Source: Micromonospora fulviviridis
GTDB lineage: Bacteria > Actinomycetota > Actinomycetes > Mycobacteriales > Micromonosporaceae
Direction of reading: 5' to 3'
Assembly: GCF_014648395.1 (NCBI RefSeq)
Contig: NZ_BMRA01000008.1
Location: 62,001 to 126,000, forward strand
Length of the DNA: 64,000 nt
The position numbers and the translations under genes were made by a program. Positions 44,445 through 52,924 of this stretch are shown one piece after another (the first letter of the stretch is position 1; the number at the start of each line of letters is the position of its first letter). Below the pieces are notes generated by a model that was not told the DNA's origin, did not search any database, and saw nothing but the letters and a program-made list of their open reading frames with translations.

Positions 44445-45743
44445 TCAGCCTCCGATCAGGGTGCGCAGCTCGCGGGCGGCGGCCGGGTCGGCGCAGCCGC
44501 TGAGGATGAACGCGTCGCGCAACTCGGCGGCGAGCAGCGCCAGGGCCGCCTCGGCGCCGGCCCGCCCGCCGGCCGCCAGGGCCCAGAGCAGCGGCCGGCC
44601 GACCAGCACGCCGGCCGCGCCGAGGGCGAGGGCGCGCAGCACGTCGGTGCCGCCGCGCACGCCGCTGTCCAGCAGCACCGTGCAGCGCTCCCCCACCGCG
44701 GCGACCACCTCGGGCAGCACGGCCGCGCTGCCCGGGGCGCCGTCGAACTGCCGGCCGCCGTGGTTGGAGACCACCACGGCGTCCACGCCGAGGTCCGCCG
44801 CGCGGACCGCGTCGCGCGGGTCCAGGATGCCCTTCACGAGCAACGGCACCGGGGTACGCTCCCGCAGCCAGGCCAGGTCGGCCCAGCTCAACGCGGGGGC
44901 GAACACCGCGCCGGTGTGGGCGGCGACCGCCGAGACCCCGGGCGTGCCCTGGTGGGCCAGGTCGTTCCGCCCCCCGGGCAGGTTCGCGGCGGTGACGTGC
45001 GGCGGAAGGGCGAAGCCGTTGCGCACGTCGCGCAGCCGCCGGCCGAGCACCGGCACGTCGACGGTGACCATCAGCCCGGCGCAGCCCGCGGTCAGCGCCC
45101 GGTCCAGCAGGTCGGCCACCATGCTGCGGTCGCGCAGCCAGTAGAGCTGGAACCACACCGTGCCGCCGACCGCGGCGACGTCCTCGATGGGCGTGCTGGC
45201 CAGTGTGCTCGCCACATAGGGCACGCCGGCCGCGCGGGCCGCCGCCGCGAGCCCCACCTCGCCGTCGGGGTGCAGCAGTTTCTGGTACGCCATGGGCGCC
45301 ACCGCCACCGGCAGGGCGTACCGGCCGCCGGGCAGGGGCGCCTCGGTGGACGGGGCGTCCACCCCGGCCAGCATCCGGGGCAGCACCGCCACCCGGTCGA
45401 GGGCGGCCCGGTTCGCGGCGAGCGTGGTCTCGGTGCCGCTGCCCCCGGCCACGAAGTCCCACACCTCGGCGGGGAGCGCGGCCCTGGCCAGCTCGGCGAA
45501 GTCGGCCAGGCTGGCCGGCGGCACGAACGCGGGTTCGCCGGGCTCAGCGAGTCCCCGCCCGGCCGCCGGACCGACCGGCGTCGGAGCGTCCGTCACGATC
45601 GGGCCGGCCGGGTCGTGCGGGTGCCGCCCCGGCACGCCCGGGTCGACGACGGCGTCCGGTGGAGGGCCGGTCGGCGTGGCGTCCGGCGGGTCGAGCGGGT
45701 GAGGCGTCGCCGGCTCCGGGGCGGTCGTCCGGAGGTCAGCCAC
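44445..45743 (-). CDS. hmo: FMN-dependent 4-hydroxymandelate oxidase
   Basis: 432 aa. FMN alpha-hydroxyacid oxidase family: AVAPMAYQKLLHPDGE, FQLYWLRDRSM, TVDVPVLGRRLRDVRNGF, catalytic Lys in PLLVKGILD and His/Arg in VVSNHGGRQFDG, then LLDSGVRGGTDVLRAL and GRPLLWALAAGG. With HmaS in the window, oxidation of 4-hydroxymandelate to 4-hydroxybenzoylformate is the likely reaction. About 70 Pro-rich residues precede the fold; a GTG at 45596 would give 383 aa, nearer the usual length. The ATG at 45743 overlaps the upstream gene by 8 bases. Confidence 0.82.
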   Translation of the reverse strand: MADLRTTAPEPATPHPLDPPDATPTGPPPDAVVDPGVPGRHPHDPAGPIVTDAPTPVGPAAGRGLAEPGEPAFVPPASLADFAELARAALPAEVWDFVAGGSGTETTLAANRAALDRVAVLPRMLAGVDAPSTEAPLPGGRYALPVAVAPMAYQKLLHPDGEVGLAAAARAAGVPYVASTLASTPIEDVAAVGGTVWFQLYWLRDRSMVADLLDRALTAGCAGLMVTVDVPVLGRRLRDVRNGFALPPHVTAANLPGGRNDLAHQGTPGVSAVAAHTGAVFAPALSWADLAWLRERTPVPLLVKGILDPRDAVRAADLGVDAVVVSNHGGRQFDGAPGSAAVLPEVVAAVGERCTVLLDSGVRGGTDVLRALALGAAGVLVGRPLLWALAAGGRAGAEAALALLAAELRDAFILSGCADPAAARELRTLIGG

Positions 45744-46719
45744 GGTCCGGTCCGCCCGCCGCCGTGCCGGTCGTGGCGACGGCCGGGGTGAGCCCGAACC
45801 GTGCCCGCAGGAAGGCGGCCGCCTGCTCCTGGGCCCGCCGCCCGGCGTCGAACACCCCGGGCATGGCGAAGAAGCCGTGGACCATGCCGTCGTAGCGGGT
45901 GGCCTCGGTGGGGACGCCGGCCTCGGCGAGCCGCTCGGCGTACCGCTCCCCCTCGTCGCGCAGCGGGTCGTGCTCGGCCGTGATGACCAGCGCCGGGGGC
46001 AGGCCCGCGAGGTCCTCGGCGAGCAGCGGCGAGGCGAGCGGGTGGGCGGCGTCGCCGGGGTCGGTGAGGTAGTGCCGCCGGTACCACTCGACCGAGTGCC
46101 GGTTGAACAGCAGCGGGTCCTCCGCGCCGGTGGGCCCGCGGCCGGGCCGCTGGTCGGTGTTCGGGTAGACGAGCAGCTGGGCGGCGAGCCGGGGGCCGCC
46201 GTCGGCGCGGGCCAGCAGGGTGACGGCGGCGCCGAGGTTGCCGCCGGCGCTGTCCCCGCCGACGGCCAGCCGGTCCGGGTCGACGCGGAACTCGTCGGCG
46301 TGCCCGGCCAGCCAGCGCAGCGCCGCGTGGCAGTCGTCCACGGCGGCCGGGAAGCGGTGCTCGGGGGCCAGCCGGTAGCCGACGGTCACCGTCTGGCAGC
46401 CGGCGAGGTTGACCAGCCGGCGGCAGATCCCGTCGGCGGTGTCCACGCTGCCGAGCGTCCAGCCGCCGCCGAAGAAGTAGACCAGCGTGGGCAGCGGGCC
46501 GTCCCCCGGCGGCCGGTGGATGCGCACCGGCAGCGGCCCGTCCGGGCCGGGGACCTGCGTGTCGCGTACCTCCTCGACCGGCTCGACCGCGCCGGAGCCG
46601 GCGCGGATCGCGGCGAGGTCGGCGGCGCGGGCCTCGGCCAGGGTCTGGGTGTAGAGCGGCGCGGTGCCGGTGGCCGCGCGCGCGGCCCGCCACGCGACCA
46701 CCTGCGGATCGAGGGTCAT
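45736..46719 (-). CDS. Alpha/beta-hydrolase, HSL-type esterase
   Basis: 327 aa, hormone-sensitive-lipase family: catalytic Ser in GGDSAGGNLG, Asp in TAEHDPLRDEG, His in DGMVHGFF. The oxyanion motif, normally HGGGW, reads FGGGW here, so the conserved His is Phe. It sits between a P450 and hmo with overlapping ends (ATGA with the P450 stop), so it is cotranscribed and could deacylate or hydrolyse a pathway intermediate. Substrate unknown. Confidence 0.88.
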   Translation of the reverse strand: MTLDPQVVAWRAARAATGTAPLYTQTLAEARAADLAAIRAGSGAVEPVEEVRDTQVPGPDGPLPVRIHRPPGDGPLPTLVYFFGGGWTLGSVDTADGICRRLVNLAGCQTVTVGYRLAPEHRFPAAVDDCHAALRWLAGHADEFRVDPDRLAVGGDSAGGNLGAAVTLLARADGGPRLAAQLLVYPNTDQRPGRGPTGAEDPLLFNRHSVEWYRRHYLTDPGDAAHPLASPLLAEDLAGLPPALVITAEHDPLRDEGERYAERLAEAGVPTEATRYDGMVHGFFAMPGVFDAGRRAQEQAAAFLRARFGLTPAVATTGTAAGGPDRG

Positions 46720-47939
46720 CGGGCCTCCCCGGTGGTCACGAAGAGCTTGTCGATGCCGCGCAGGAAGAGGCTGCCGCTGTACGTGTAGGGCTGGGTGACC
46801 GCCAGCCCGGGAAAGCGGGCGAAGAGCCGGGGCAGGGCGAGCCGACCCTCCAGCCTGGACACGGCCGAGCCGAGGCAGAAGTGCAGCCCGACGCCGAACG
46901 CCAGTGACGGGGGGCCCGCGCGGTGCGGGTCGAAGCGGTCCGGGTCGGGGAAGCGGGCCGGGTCGCGGTTGGCCGCGGCGATCAGCAGCAGCACGTTCTC
47001 GTCGCGCCCGACCGGCACGCCGCCCACCTCGGTGTCGTGCGGGGCGGCGCGGGCCAGGAAGTGCACCGGGCTCTCCATCCGCAGGACCTCGTCCACGCAG
47101 CCCCGGGCCAGCGCGTCGTCGCCGGGCAACGCGGCGACCACGTCCGGGTGGGCCAGCAGCAGCGGGAGGCCGTTGCTGAACATGTAGACGGTGGTGACGA
47201 AGCTGGCGTTGAACAGCACGATGAGGTTGCTGATCAGCTCCTCCTCGGTGAGGTCGACGCCGCCCGCGTCCAGCACCTCGACCAGCCCGCTGATCAGGTC
47301 CTCACCGGGCTGCTTCCGCCGGTGGGCGAGCAGCTCGCGGTAGTAGCCGCGTAGCTCGTCGGCGGCCTGGTTGGCCCGGGCCAGCCGCTCCGGGGTCTTG
47401 CCGGCCACGTCCATGTACTCGTCGATCCAGTCGACCCGCTGCCGGTACCAGGCCAGGTCCGCCTCGGGCAGGCCGATGAACTCGGCCATCACCAGCGCCG
47501 GGACCGGGTACGCGAAGTCGGCCACGAAGTCGACCTCGGCGCCGTCCGCGCCGGCCTCGGCCATCCGGTCCAGCCGGTCCTCGACGATCCGGACGATCAC
47601 CGGCTCCAGCGCGCCCAGCCGGCGCGGGGTGAACGTCTTGGCGAAGACCGCCCGCATACGGGTGTGGTCCGGCGGGTTGACGAACATCATCGAGGTCAGG
47701 AAGGTGCGCAGGATCTCCTGGTCCTGCCAGTCGGGCGGGGCGCCCTTGTACCAGCCCGGGTCGCGCAGCACCTGGTCGACCAGGTCGTAGCCGCCGGCCA
47801 CGGCGGTGATCGTGCTGTGTTCGGCCCGCTTCGGGACCGCGTTGATCGGCCCGTGCTCGTGCAGGGCCGCGTACCACGGGTACGGGTTCTGCCGGCCCTG
47901 CTCGCTGTACAGGCCGGTCAGGATCTCGTCGACGTCCAC
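46716..47939 (-). CDS. Cytochrome P450
   Basis: 407 aa class I bacterial P450. ExxR helix EVLRMESPVHFLAR, heme-binding FGVGLHFCLG (Cys near residue 355) and the YPWYAALHEHGPI N-terminus are normal. The I-helix motif, usually AG-x-(D/E)-T, reads A-S-F-V-T in LFNASFVTTVYM: the acid is Val and the Gly is Ser, so the standard proton-delivery pair is missing. First gene of the P450-esterase-hmo-hpgT operon. GTG at 47939 (GGGGAGGA upstream). Probably tailors the Hpg-derived product. Confidence 0.93.
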   Translation of the reverse strand: MDVDEILTGLYSEQGRQNPYPWYAALHEHGPINAVPKRAEHSTITAVAGGYDLVDQVLRDPGWYKGAPPDWQDQEILRTFLTSMMFVNPPDHTRMRAVFAKTFTPRRLGALEPVIVRIVEDRLDRMAEAGADGAEVDFVADFAYPVPALVMAEFIGLPEADLAWYRQRVDWIDEYMDVAGKTPERLARANQAADELRGYYRELLAHRRKQPGEDLISGLVEVLDAGGVDLTEEELISNLIVLFNASFVTTVYMFSNGLPLLLAHPDVVAALPGDDALARGCVDEVLRMESPVHFLARAAPHDTEVGGVPVGRDENVLLLIAAANRDPARFPDPDRFDPHRAGPPSLAFGVGLHFCLGSAVSRLEGRLALPRLFARFPGLAVTQPYTYSGSLFLRGIDKLFVTTGEAR

Positions 47940-47959
47940 AGTTCCTCCCCAGGAAAGAC

Positions 47960-47994
47960 GGTGGGGGCGGCGTGGTGCCGACGCCGCCCCCACC
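47960..47994 (-). terminator. Hairpin between the SGNH hydrolase stop and the P450 start
   Basis: A perfect 14-bp stem (GGTGGGGGCGGCGT 47960-47973 with its complement 47981-47994) and 7-base loop follow the SGNH gene stop. It ends only about 20 bases ahead of the P450 GTG, so it separates the two same-strand transcription units. Confidence 0.8.
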
Positions 47995-47998
47995 GGTG

Positions 47999-49309
47999 TC
48001 ACAGACCGAGCAGTCGCAATGGCACGGCGTCGGCCATCGCCTGCGCGCCGGCGTCGTTCGGGTGGATGTGGTCCCCGGCGTCGTACGCCGGCAGCAGCCG
48101 GCTCGGGTGCGTCGGGTCACGGAGCACGGCGTCGAAGTCGATCACCCCGTCGAACTCGGCGCCGCCGGCGCCGCGCAGCCAGGTGTTGACCGCCTGCCGG
48201 GTGGCCTCCTTCTCCTCGGTCCACACCCCCGGACCGCCGTTGCCCTCGTACGGGGTGATGGTGCCGACCAGGCTGGTGAGGCCGCGCTCCCGGGCCTGCT
48301 GGTTGAGCTGGCGCAGCGAGGCGATGATGGCCTCCGCGCTGTCGCCGTTCATCCAGATGTCGTTGATGCCCAGGTGGGTGATGACGGTCCGCACCCCGGT
48401 CTGCGGGAAGACGTCCTCGTTGAGCCGGGCCAGGGCGTTCGGGCCCAGCTCGTAGTAGCCGGGGAAGCCGCCCGCGCCGGGCTCGGTGCCCTCGTGGTTG
48501 AGCCGGTTGCCGGAGAGGCTCAGGTTGAGCACGCCCGGGGTGCGCACCTCGGGGCGGGCGTCGATGAGCCGCTCGGCCAGCAGGTCCGGCCAGCGCCGGT
48601 CGGCGTTGACGGTGCTGCCGTTGCCGTCGCCGATCGAGTCGCCGAGCACGACCACCGAGCCGGGGCTGAGCCGGCGCTCCACGTCGATGCCGGAGAGGAA
48701 CATCCAGCAGCAGTTGGGCTTGATGGCGAAGCCGGCGCCGCCGGCCGCGGTGGTGAGGTCGGTGGCGCCGATGAAGTTGGTGACCCGCGACTGGCCGTGG
48801 AACGTGACGGGGCCGGTGAGCACCGGGAAGTACAGGGTGACCACCAGGTCCTCCTGCTCCGCCACCGGGTAGGAGAGCGGGTCGCTGAGCAGCTCGGCAC
48901 CCTTGTTGATGGTGGCCGACGAGGCGCCCTGGAAAGTCAGCTCGCGGACGCTTGTCGGGTCGATGTCGGACAGGTCGTCGGCCGTGGCGGTGTTCGGCCG
49001 GGCGACGGTGGCGTGACCGACCTTGACGGCCTGCTCGCCGTAGAGGTTGGTGAGCCGGACCCGCAGCCGGTCGCCGCCGACCGTGGTCTGCACGGGCATC
49101 CGGATGCTCTGGTTGTTCAGGCCGGTGTTGGTCAGGCCGACGGTGTTCCCGCGGGTCACCGCGGCCGCCCAGGTGCCGGCCCACTCCGTGCGCCCGTGCC
49201 GGGCGGCGTCGGTGTCGGTGGGGCCGGCGCTCGCGGTGACCGCGGGAGTGCCGGCGATCAGCAGTGTCGCGGCGGAAGCTATGACGTGCCATCTCTTCGG
49301 GGTCGGCAT
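47999..49309 (-). CDS. Secreted SGNH/GDSL hydrolase
   Basis: 436 aa. Signal peptide (HVIASAATLLIAGTPAVTAS) followed by a beta-rich domain with ATWAAA-type sequence (EWAGTWAAAVTRGN) and a GDSL hydrolase domain: VVLGDSIGDGNG (Ser), SGNRL, HLGINDIW and DHIHPND (Asp/His). Extracellular esterase or lipase, substrate unknown. The ATG at 49309 has GGAGG five bases upstream, and a sigma-70-like promoter can be seen. It is probably unrelated to the pathway genes that follow. Confidence 0.9.
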   Translation of the reverse strand: MPTPKRWHVIASAATLLIAGTPAVTASAGPTDTDAARHGRTEWAGTWAAAVTRGNTVGLTNTGLNNQSIRMPVQTTVGGDRLRVRLTNLYGEQAVKVGHATVARPNTATADDLSDIDPTSVRELTFQGASSATINKGAELLSDPLSYPVAEQEDLVVTLYFPVLTGPVTFHGQSRVTNFIGATDLTTAAGGAGFAIKPNCCWMFLSGIDVERRLSPGSVVVLGDSIGDGNGSTVNADRRWPDLLAERLIDARPEVRTPGVLNLSLSGNRLNHEGTEPGAGGFPGYYELGPNALARLNEDVFPQTGVRTVITHLGINDIWMNGDSAEAIIASLRQLNQQARERGLTSLVGTITPYEGNGGPGVWTEEKEATRQAVNTWLRGAGGAEFDGVIDFDAVLRDPTHPSRLLPAYDAGDHIHPNDAGAQAMADAVPLRLLGL

Positions 49310-49640
49310 TGATCCTCCATCGTTGGCAGCCCCGGGCGCGACGCGGTCGGCGACGCCGCCGGGCGATGGACCGGAAACTAACCGTCGGCGGTGACGAGCG
49401 TCAATCAACCTGATCGACATGATCGAATGTCTTCGGGGTGCCACCGAACGCCGTTCGGGCGCTGTCCTCTCAGGACCCCGACTGCCTAGGCTCGGCACTG
49501 GCGGCGGTGCGGTCGCCGACCCTGGCACCTGCCGTCGCGTCCCGGCTCCGACCTGCCCGGACGCCGCTTCCGACGGTAGTCGTGGCCCCGCTCGCCGGTG
49601 CCACCGTCGACCGTCCCCGGACCACGATGGGGGCTGCCCG
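49310..49640. other. Divergent promoter region (331 bp)
   Basis: No ORF. It contains the SGNH gene promoter (49376-49404), two TGATCGA direct repeats two bases apart (49411-49417 and 49420-49426), and TAGGCT at 49487-49492, a possible -10 box for the rightward acyl-adenylating enzyme with a long leader. Confidence 0.6.
49376..49404 (-). promoter_or_regulatory. Sigma-70-type promoter of the SGNH hydrolase gene
   Basis: On the minus strand TTGACG (49404-49399) and TTAGTT (49381-49376) are separated by exactly 17 bases, giving a start near 49369 and a leader of about 60 bases. Confidence 0.5.
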
Positions 49641-51212
49641 ATGACCGACCGGCCGAACTACGTGCACGAGGCGCTGGACCTGTTCGCCGGGTTCGGCGAC
49701 CGGGAAGCGCTCGTCGGCGGGGGCCGCCGGCTCACCTACCTCCAGGTCGCCGCCGAGGTGCGCGGCCTGGCCGGCGCGCTGCTGCGGCACGGCGTACGCC
49801 CCGGGGCCGCGGTGCTCGTGATGCTCGGCAACACCCTGGAAGGGCCCCTGCTCCAGCTCGCGCTGCACCTGCTCGGCTGTCGGAGCATGTGGGTCGCCCC
49901 GGTCACCTCCCGGCGGGAGGTCGACGAGTTCGTCGCCCTGGCCGGCCCGGACGCCTTCGTGCACGACCCGCGCGACCCGCTCGGCGCGCGGATCGCGGCC
50001 GGGCTGACCGGCGTACCGGTGCTGTGCCTCGGGCCCGGCGGCGCGGGAACGGACCTCACCGCCACCGACGGCGAGTCCGCCGACCTGCCCGCCGCGGCGC
50101 CCGCGCCGGAGTCGTTCCTGCAGACCAGCGGCACCACCGGAACCCCCAAGCTGGTGCACCACCGGGAGAGCTTCTACCGGCAGATCCTCGCCCTGGCCGC
50201 CGACTTCCGGGCGGCCGGATTCCCGCTGCTGCGGCACCTGTCGCACTCGCCGATGTGGCTGGCCAGCGGCCAGATCACCACGCTGTTCAACCTGTTCACC
50301 GGCGGGGTGCTGTTCCTGCGCGAGCAGTGGGACCCGGCGGCGTTCATCCGGACCGTCGACGCCGAGAAGCTGACCTCCACCTTCGTCACCCCGCCGATGC
50401 TCTACGAGGTGCTCGACCACCCGGCCCTCGACGGCGCCGACTTCTCCGCCATGTTCATGTTCAACGTGGGCGCCGGGCCCGCCGCGCCGGCCCGGCTGCG
50501 CCAGGCGATCGCCCGCTTCGGGCCGTGCCTGCGCATCGTGTACGGGCTCAGCGAGGCCGTGGTGATCTGCGCCCTGCCCGGGCTCACCGAGGACCCGGAG
50601 CACCCGGAGCGGCTGCGCTCCTGCGGCCGCCCGTACGGGGACGTGGCCGTGGAGATCCGCGACGCCGAGGGGCGGGTGCTGCCGGCCGGCACGGACGGCG
50701 AGGTGTGGGTGCGCACGAAGCTGAGCTTCGCGGGATACCACGGCCAGCCCGAGCTGACCGCCGAGACGCTGGTCGACGGCTGGGTGCGGACCCGCGACGT
50801 CGGCCACCTCGACGCCGACGGCTACCTCTACCTGGTCGACCGGCTCCAGGACCGCATCCTCACCCGCCAGCGCAGCTGGCCGATCTACTCCCGGCCCATC
50901 GAGGACGTGCTCGCCGCCCACCCCGAGGTCCGCGCCGCCGCCGTGATCGGCGTGCCCGACCCGGTCGCCGGGGAACTGCCGCACGCGTACGTGGTGCCGG
51001 CGCCGGGCGCCACGGTCACCGGAGACGAGCTGATCGCACTGGTGACTCGGGAGCTGAGCGAGACCTGGGCGCCCGGCGCCGTGGAGTTCCTGGACGCGCT
51101 GCCCCTGAACCGTTCCGCCAAGGTCGACAAGCGCGCCCTGCGCGCCCGGTACGCCGCCGCCCACCCGGCCGACGCCGAGTCGCTGGGCACGGCCATCGGC
51201 AGCCCGGCGTGA
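49641..51212 (+). CDS. Stand-alone acyl-adenylating enzyme (AMP-binding family)
   Basis: 523 aa ANL-superfamily ligase. Core motifs: A3 LQTSGTTGTPKLVHH, A5 IVYGLSEAVVICAL, A7 GWVRTRDVGHLDADGYLYL, A8 region around DRILTRQRSWPIYSRPIED and A10 Lys in LNRSAKVDKRAL. No carrier or condensation domain. It makes an acyl-AMP and either an acyl-CoA or a carrier-loaded acid. It overlaps the MFS gene by 4 bases. Position between the two Hpg operons suggests activation of a fatty or aromatic acid for the same product, but this is inference. Confidence 0.88.
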   Translation: MTDRPNYVHEALDLFAGFGDREALVGGGRRLTYLQVAAEVRGLAGALLRHGVRPGAAVLVMLGNTLEGPLLQLALHLLGCRSMWVAPVTSRREVDEFVALAGPDAFVHDPRDPLGARIAAGLTGVPVLCLGPGGAGTDLTATDGESADLPAAAPAPESFLQTSGTTGTPKLVHHRESFYRQILALAADFRAAGFPLLRHLSHSPMWLASGQITTLFNLFTGGVLFLREQWDPAAFIRTVDAEKLTSTFVTPPMLYEVLDHPALDGADFSAMFMFNVGAGPAAPARLRQAIARFGPCLRIVYGLSEAVVICALPGLTEDPEHPERLRSCGRPYGDVAVEIRDAEGRVLPAGTDGEVWVRTKLSFAGYHGQPELTAETLVDGWVRTRDVGHLDADGYLYLVDRLQDRILTRQRSWPIYSRPIEDVLAAHPEVRAAAVIGVPDPVAGELPHAYVVPAPGATVTGDELIALVTRELSETWAPGAVEFLDALPLNRSAKVDKRALRARYAAAHPADAESLGTAIGSPA

Positions 51213-52432
51213 CCCCGCGCCGGGAGCTCTACACCCTGGTCGGCGCCGACCTGCTGTCCAACCTGGGCACCCGCATCTCCGTGGTGGCCATCCCCTGGCT
51301 GGTGTTGGAGACCACCGGCAGCCCGACCCGGATGGGCCTGGTGGCGGCGGCGGAGACGCTGCCGTACATGCTCTCCAGCGCGCTGGCCACCCCGTGGGCG
51401 GACCGGTTCGGGGTACGCCGTACCTCGGTCGCCGTGGACGCGGCCAGCGCGGCGGCGATGGCCGTGGTGGCGCTGGCGCCCTGGCTGGGGTTCGGCACGC
51501 TGCTGATGCTGGTCGCGGTGGCCGGCGGGCTGCGCGGGATCGGTGACCGGGTCAAGCACGTGCTGTTCAAGCCGGCCGCCGAGCGGGCCGGGGTGCCGCT
51601 GATCCGGCTCACCTCGGCCTACGACGGGCTGGCCCGGGGCATGACGCTCTTCGGCGCGGTGCTCGGCGGGCTGCTCATCGACTGGGTGGGGGTGACCCGG
51701 GCGATCTGGATCGACGCGGCCACCTTCGCGGCCTGCGCGCTGCTGATCGGCGTTCTGGTCCGCCCTCCCGCGCCGGCCCAGCCCGCGCCCCGGGAGAGCT
51801 ACCTGCGGGCGCTGCGCGGTGGCTTCGCCTACCTGCGCACCGACCGCACGCTGCTGACCATGCTGATCGTGGTCAGCGCGTCGAACATGTTCGCCAACGC
51901 CAGCGTCGCCGTCTGGATCCCGCTCTGGGTGGACCGGGTGCTCGGCGACCCGGCCGGGTTCGGCCTGCTGCTGGGGGTGTTCTCGGCCGGCGCGCTGCTG
52001 GGCAACCTGCTCTTCACCGTGGCCGGCACCCGGCTGCCCCGGCGGGCGACGTTCGCGCTGGGGCTGGCGCTCAGCGGCACGCCCCGGCTGCTCGCCCTGG
52101 CGCTCAGCGACGACCTCGTGGTGGTGCTCGTCGTGACGTTCGTGTCGGGCATCGCCATCGCGGCGGTGAACCCGCTGCTCGGCGCGGCCCTCTACGAGCG
52201 GGTGCCGGAGTCGTTGCAGACCCGGGTGCTGGGCATCTCCGGCTCGGTGGCCTTCCTCGGCCTGCCGATCGGGGCGCTGCTCGGCGGCTGGTCGGTGGCG
52301 GTGCTCGGGCTGACGCCGGCGCTGCTGGTGATGGCGGCGGCCTGCCTGGTGCTGACCGTGGCGCCGCTGCTGCTGAGCCGCCCGCCGGCCGAGCGGCCGG
52401 CCGCGGAACCGGTGGCCTCCACCCCGGCCTGA
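51209..52432 (+). CDS. MFS transporter
   Basis: 407 aa with about 12 hydrophobic segments and a central break after IGVLVRPPAPAQPAPRES. The N-terminal half has the loop 2-3 motif WADRFGVRRT (motif A-like), as in drug-export MFS (DHA/MFS_1). GTG start overlaps the adenylating-enzyme stop (GTGA), so both are cotranscribed. Likely exporter of the product or self-protection. Confidence 0.85.
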   Translation: MTPRRELYTLVGADLLSNLGTRISVVAIPWLVLETTGSPTRMGLVAAAETLPYMLSSALATPWADRFGVRRTSVAVDAASAAAMAVVALAPWLGFGTLLMLVAVAGGLRGIGDRVKHVLFKPAAERAGVPLIRLTSAYDGLARGMTLFGAVLGGLLIDWVGVTRAIWIDAATFAACALLIGVLVRPPAPAQPAPRESYLRALRGGFAYLRTDRTLLTMLIVVSASNMFANASVAVWIPLWVDRVLGDPAGFGLLLGVFSAGALLGNLLFTVAGTRLPRRATFALGLALSGTPRLLALALSDDLVVVLVVTFVSGIAIAAVNPLLGAALYERVPESLQTRVLGISGSVAFLGLPIGALLGGWSVAVLGLTPALLVMAAACLVLTVAPLLLSRPPAERPAAEPVASTPA

Positions 52433-52531
52433 CCCGGTCGCGGCCGGCCCGCAGGTCCCGGCGCGGCCGGGCCGGGCGAAGGCGGCGGCCAGCTCGGCGC
52501 CGGTGTCGGTGGGTCGGCGTAGGGTCGGCTC

Positions 52532-52924
52532 ATGGCGACCTGGGACGACGTCCGGCGGATCGCGCTCGCCCTGCCGGAGACCACCGAGCGCGGTTCGCAC
52601 GACGACCTGCCGGCCTGGCGGGTGCGCGACAAGCTCTTCGTCTGGGAGCGGCCACTGCGCCGCGCCGACCTCGACGCGTTGGGCAACGCCGCGCCCGACG
52701 GCCCGATCCTGGGCGCCCGGGTGCCCGACCTGGGCGCCAAGGAGGCGCTGCTCGCCGACGACCCCGAGGTCTACTTCACCACGCCGCACTTCGACGGCTA
52801 CCCGGCGGTGCTGGTCCGGCTCGACCGGATCGGGGTAGAGGAGCTGACCGAGCTGGTCACCGAGGCCTGGCACGCGCGCGCCCCGAAGGGGCTGGCGGCG
52901 GCCCACCGGGCGGAGGCCGGATGA
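52532..52924 (+). CDS. MmcQ/YjbR family protein
   Basis: 130 aa. CyaY-like fold of the YjbR/MmcQ family: MATWDDVRRIALALPETTER, PAWRVRDKLFVWERPL, PEVYFTTPHFDGYPAVLVRL and a C-terminal helix EELTELVTEAWHARAPKGL. Proposed DNA-binding or regulatory, with no established function. ATG at 52532; the stop overlaps the next start (ATGA). Confidence 0.9.
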   Translation: MATWDDVRRIALALPETTERGSHDDLPAWRVRDKLFVWERPLRRADLDALGNAAPDGPILGARVPDLGAKEALLADDPEVYFTTPHFDGYPAVLVRLDRIGVEELTELVTEAWHARAPKGLAAAHRAEAG

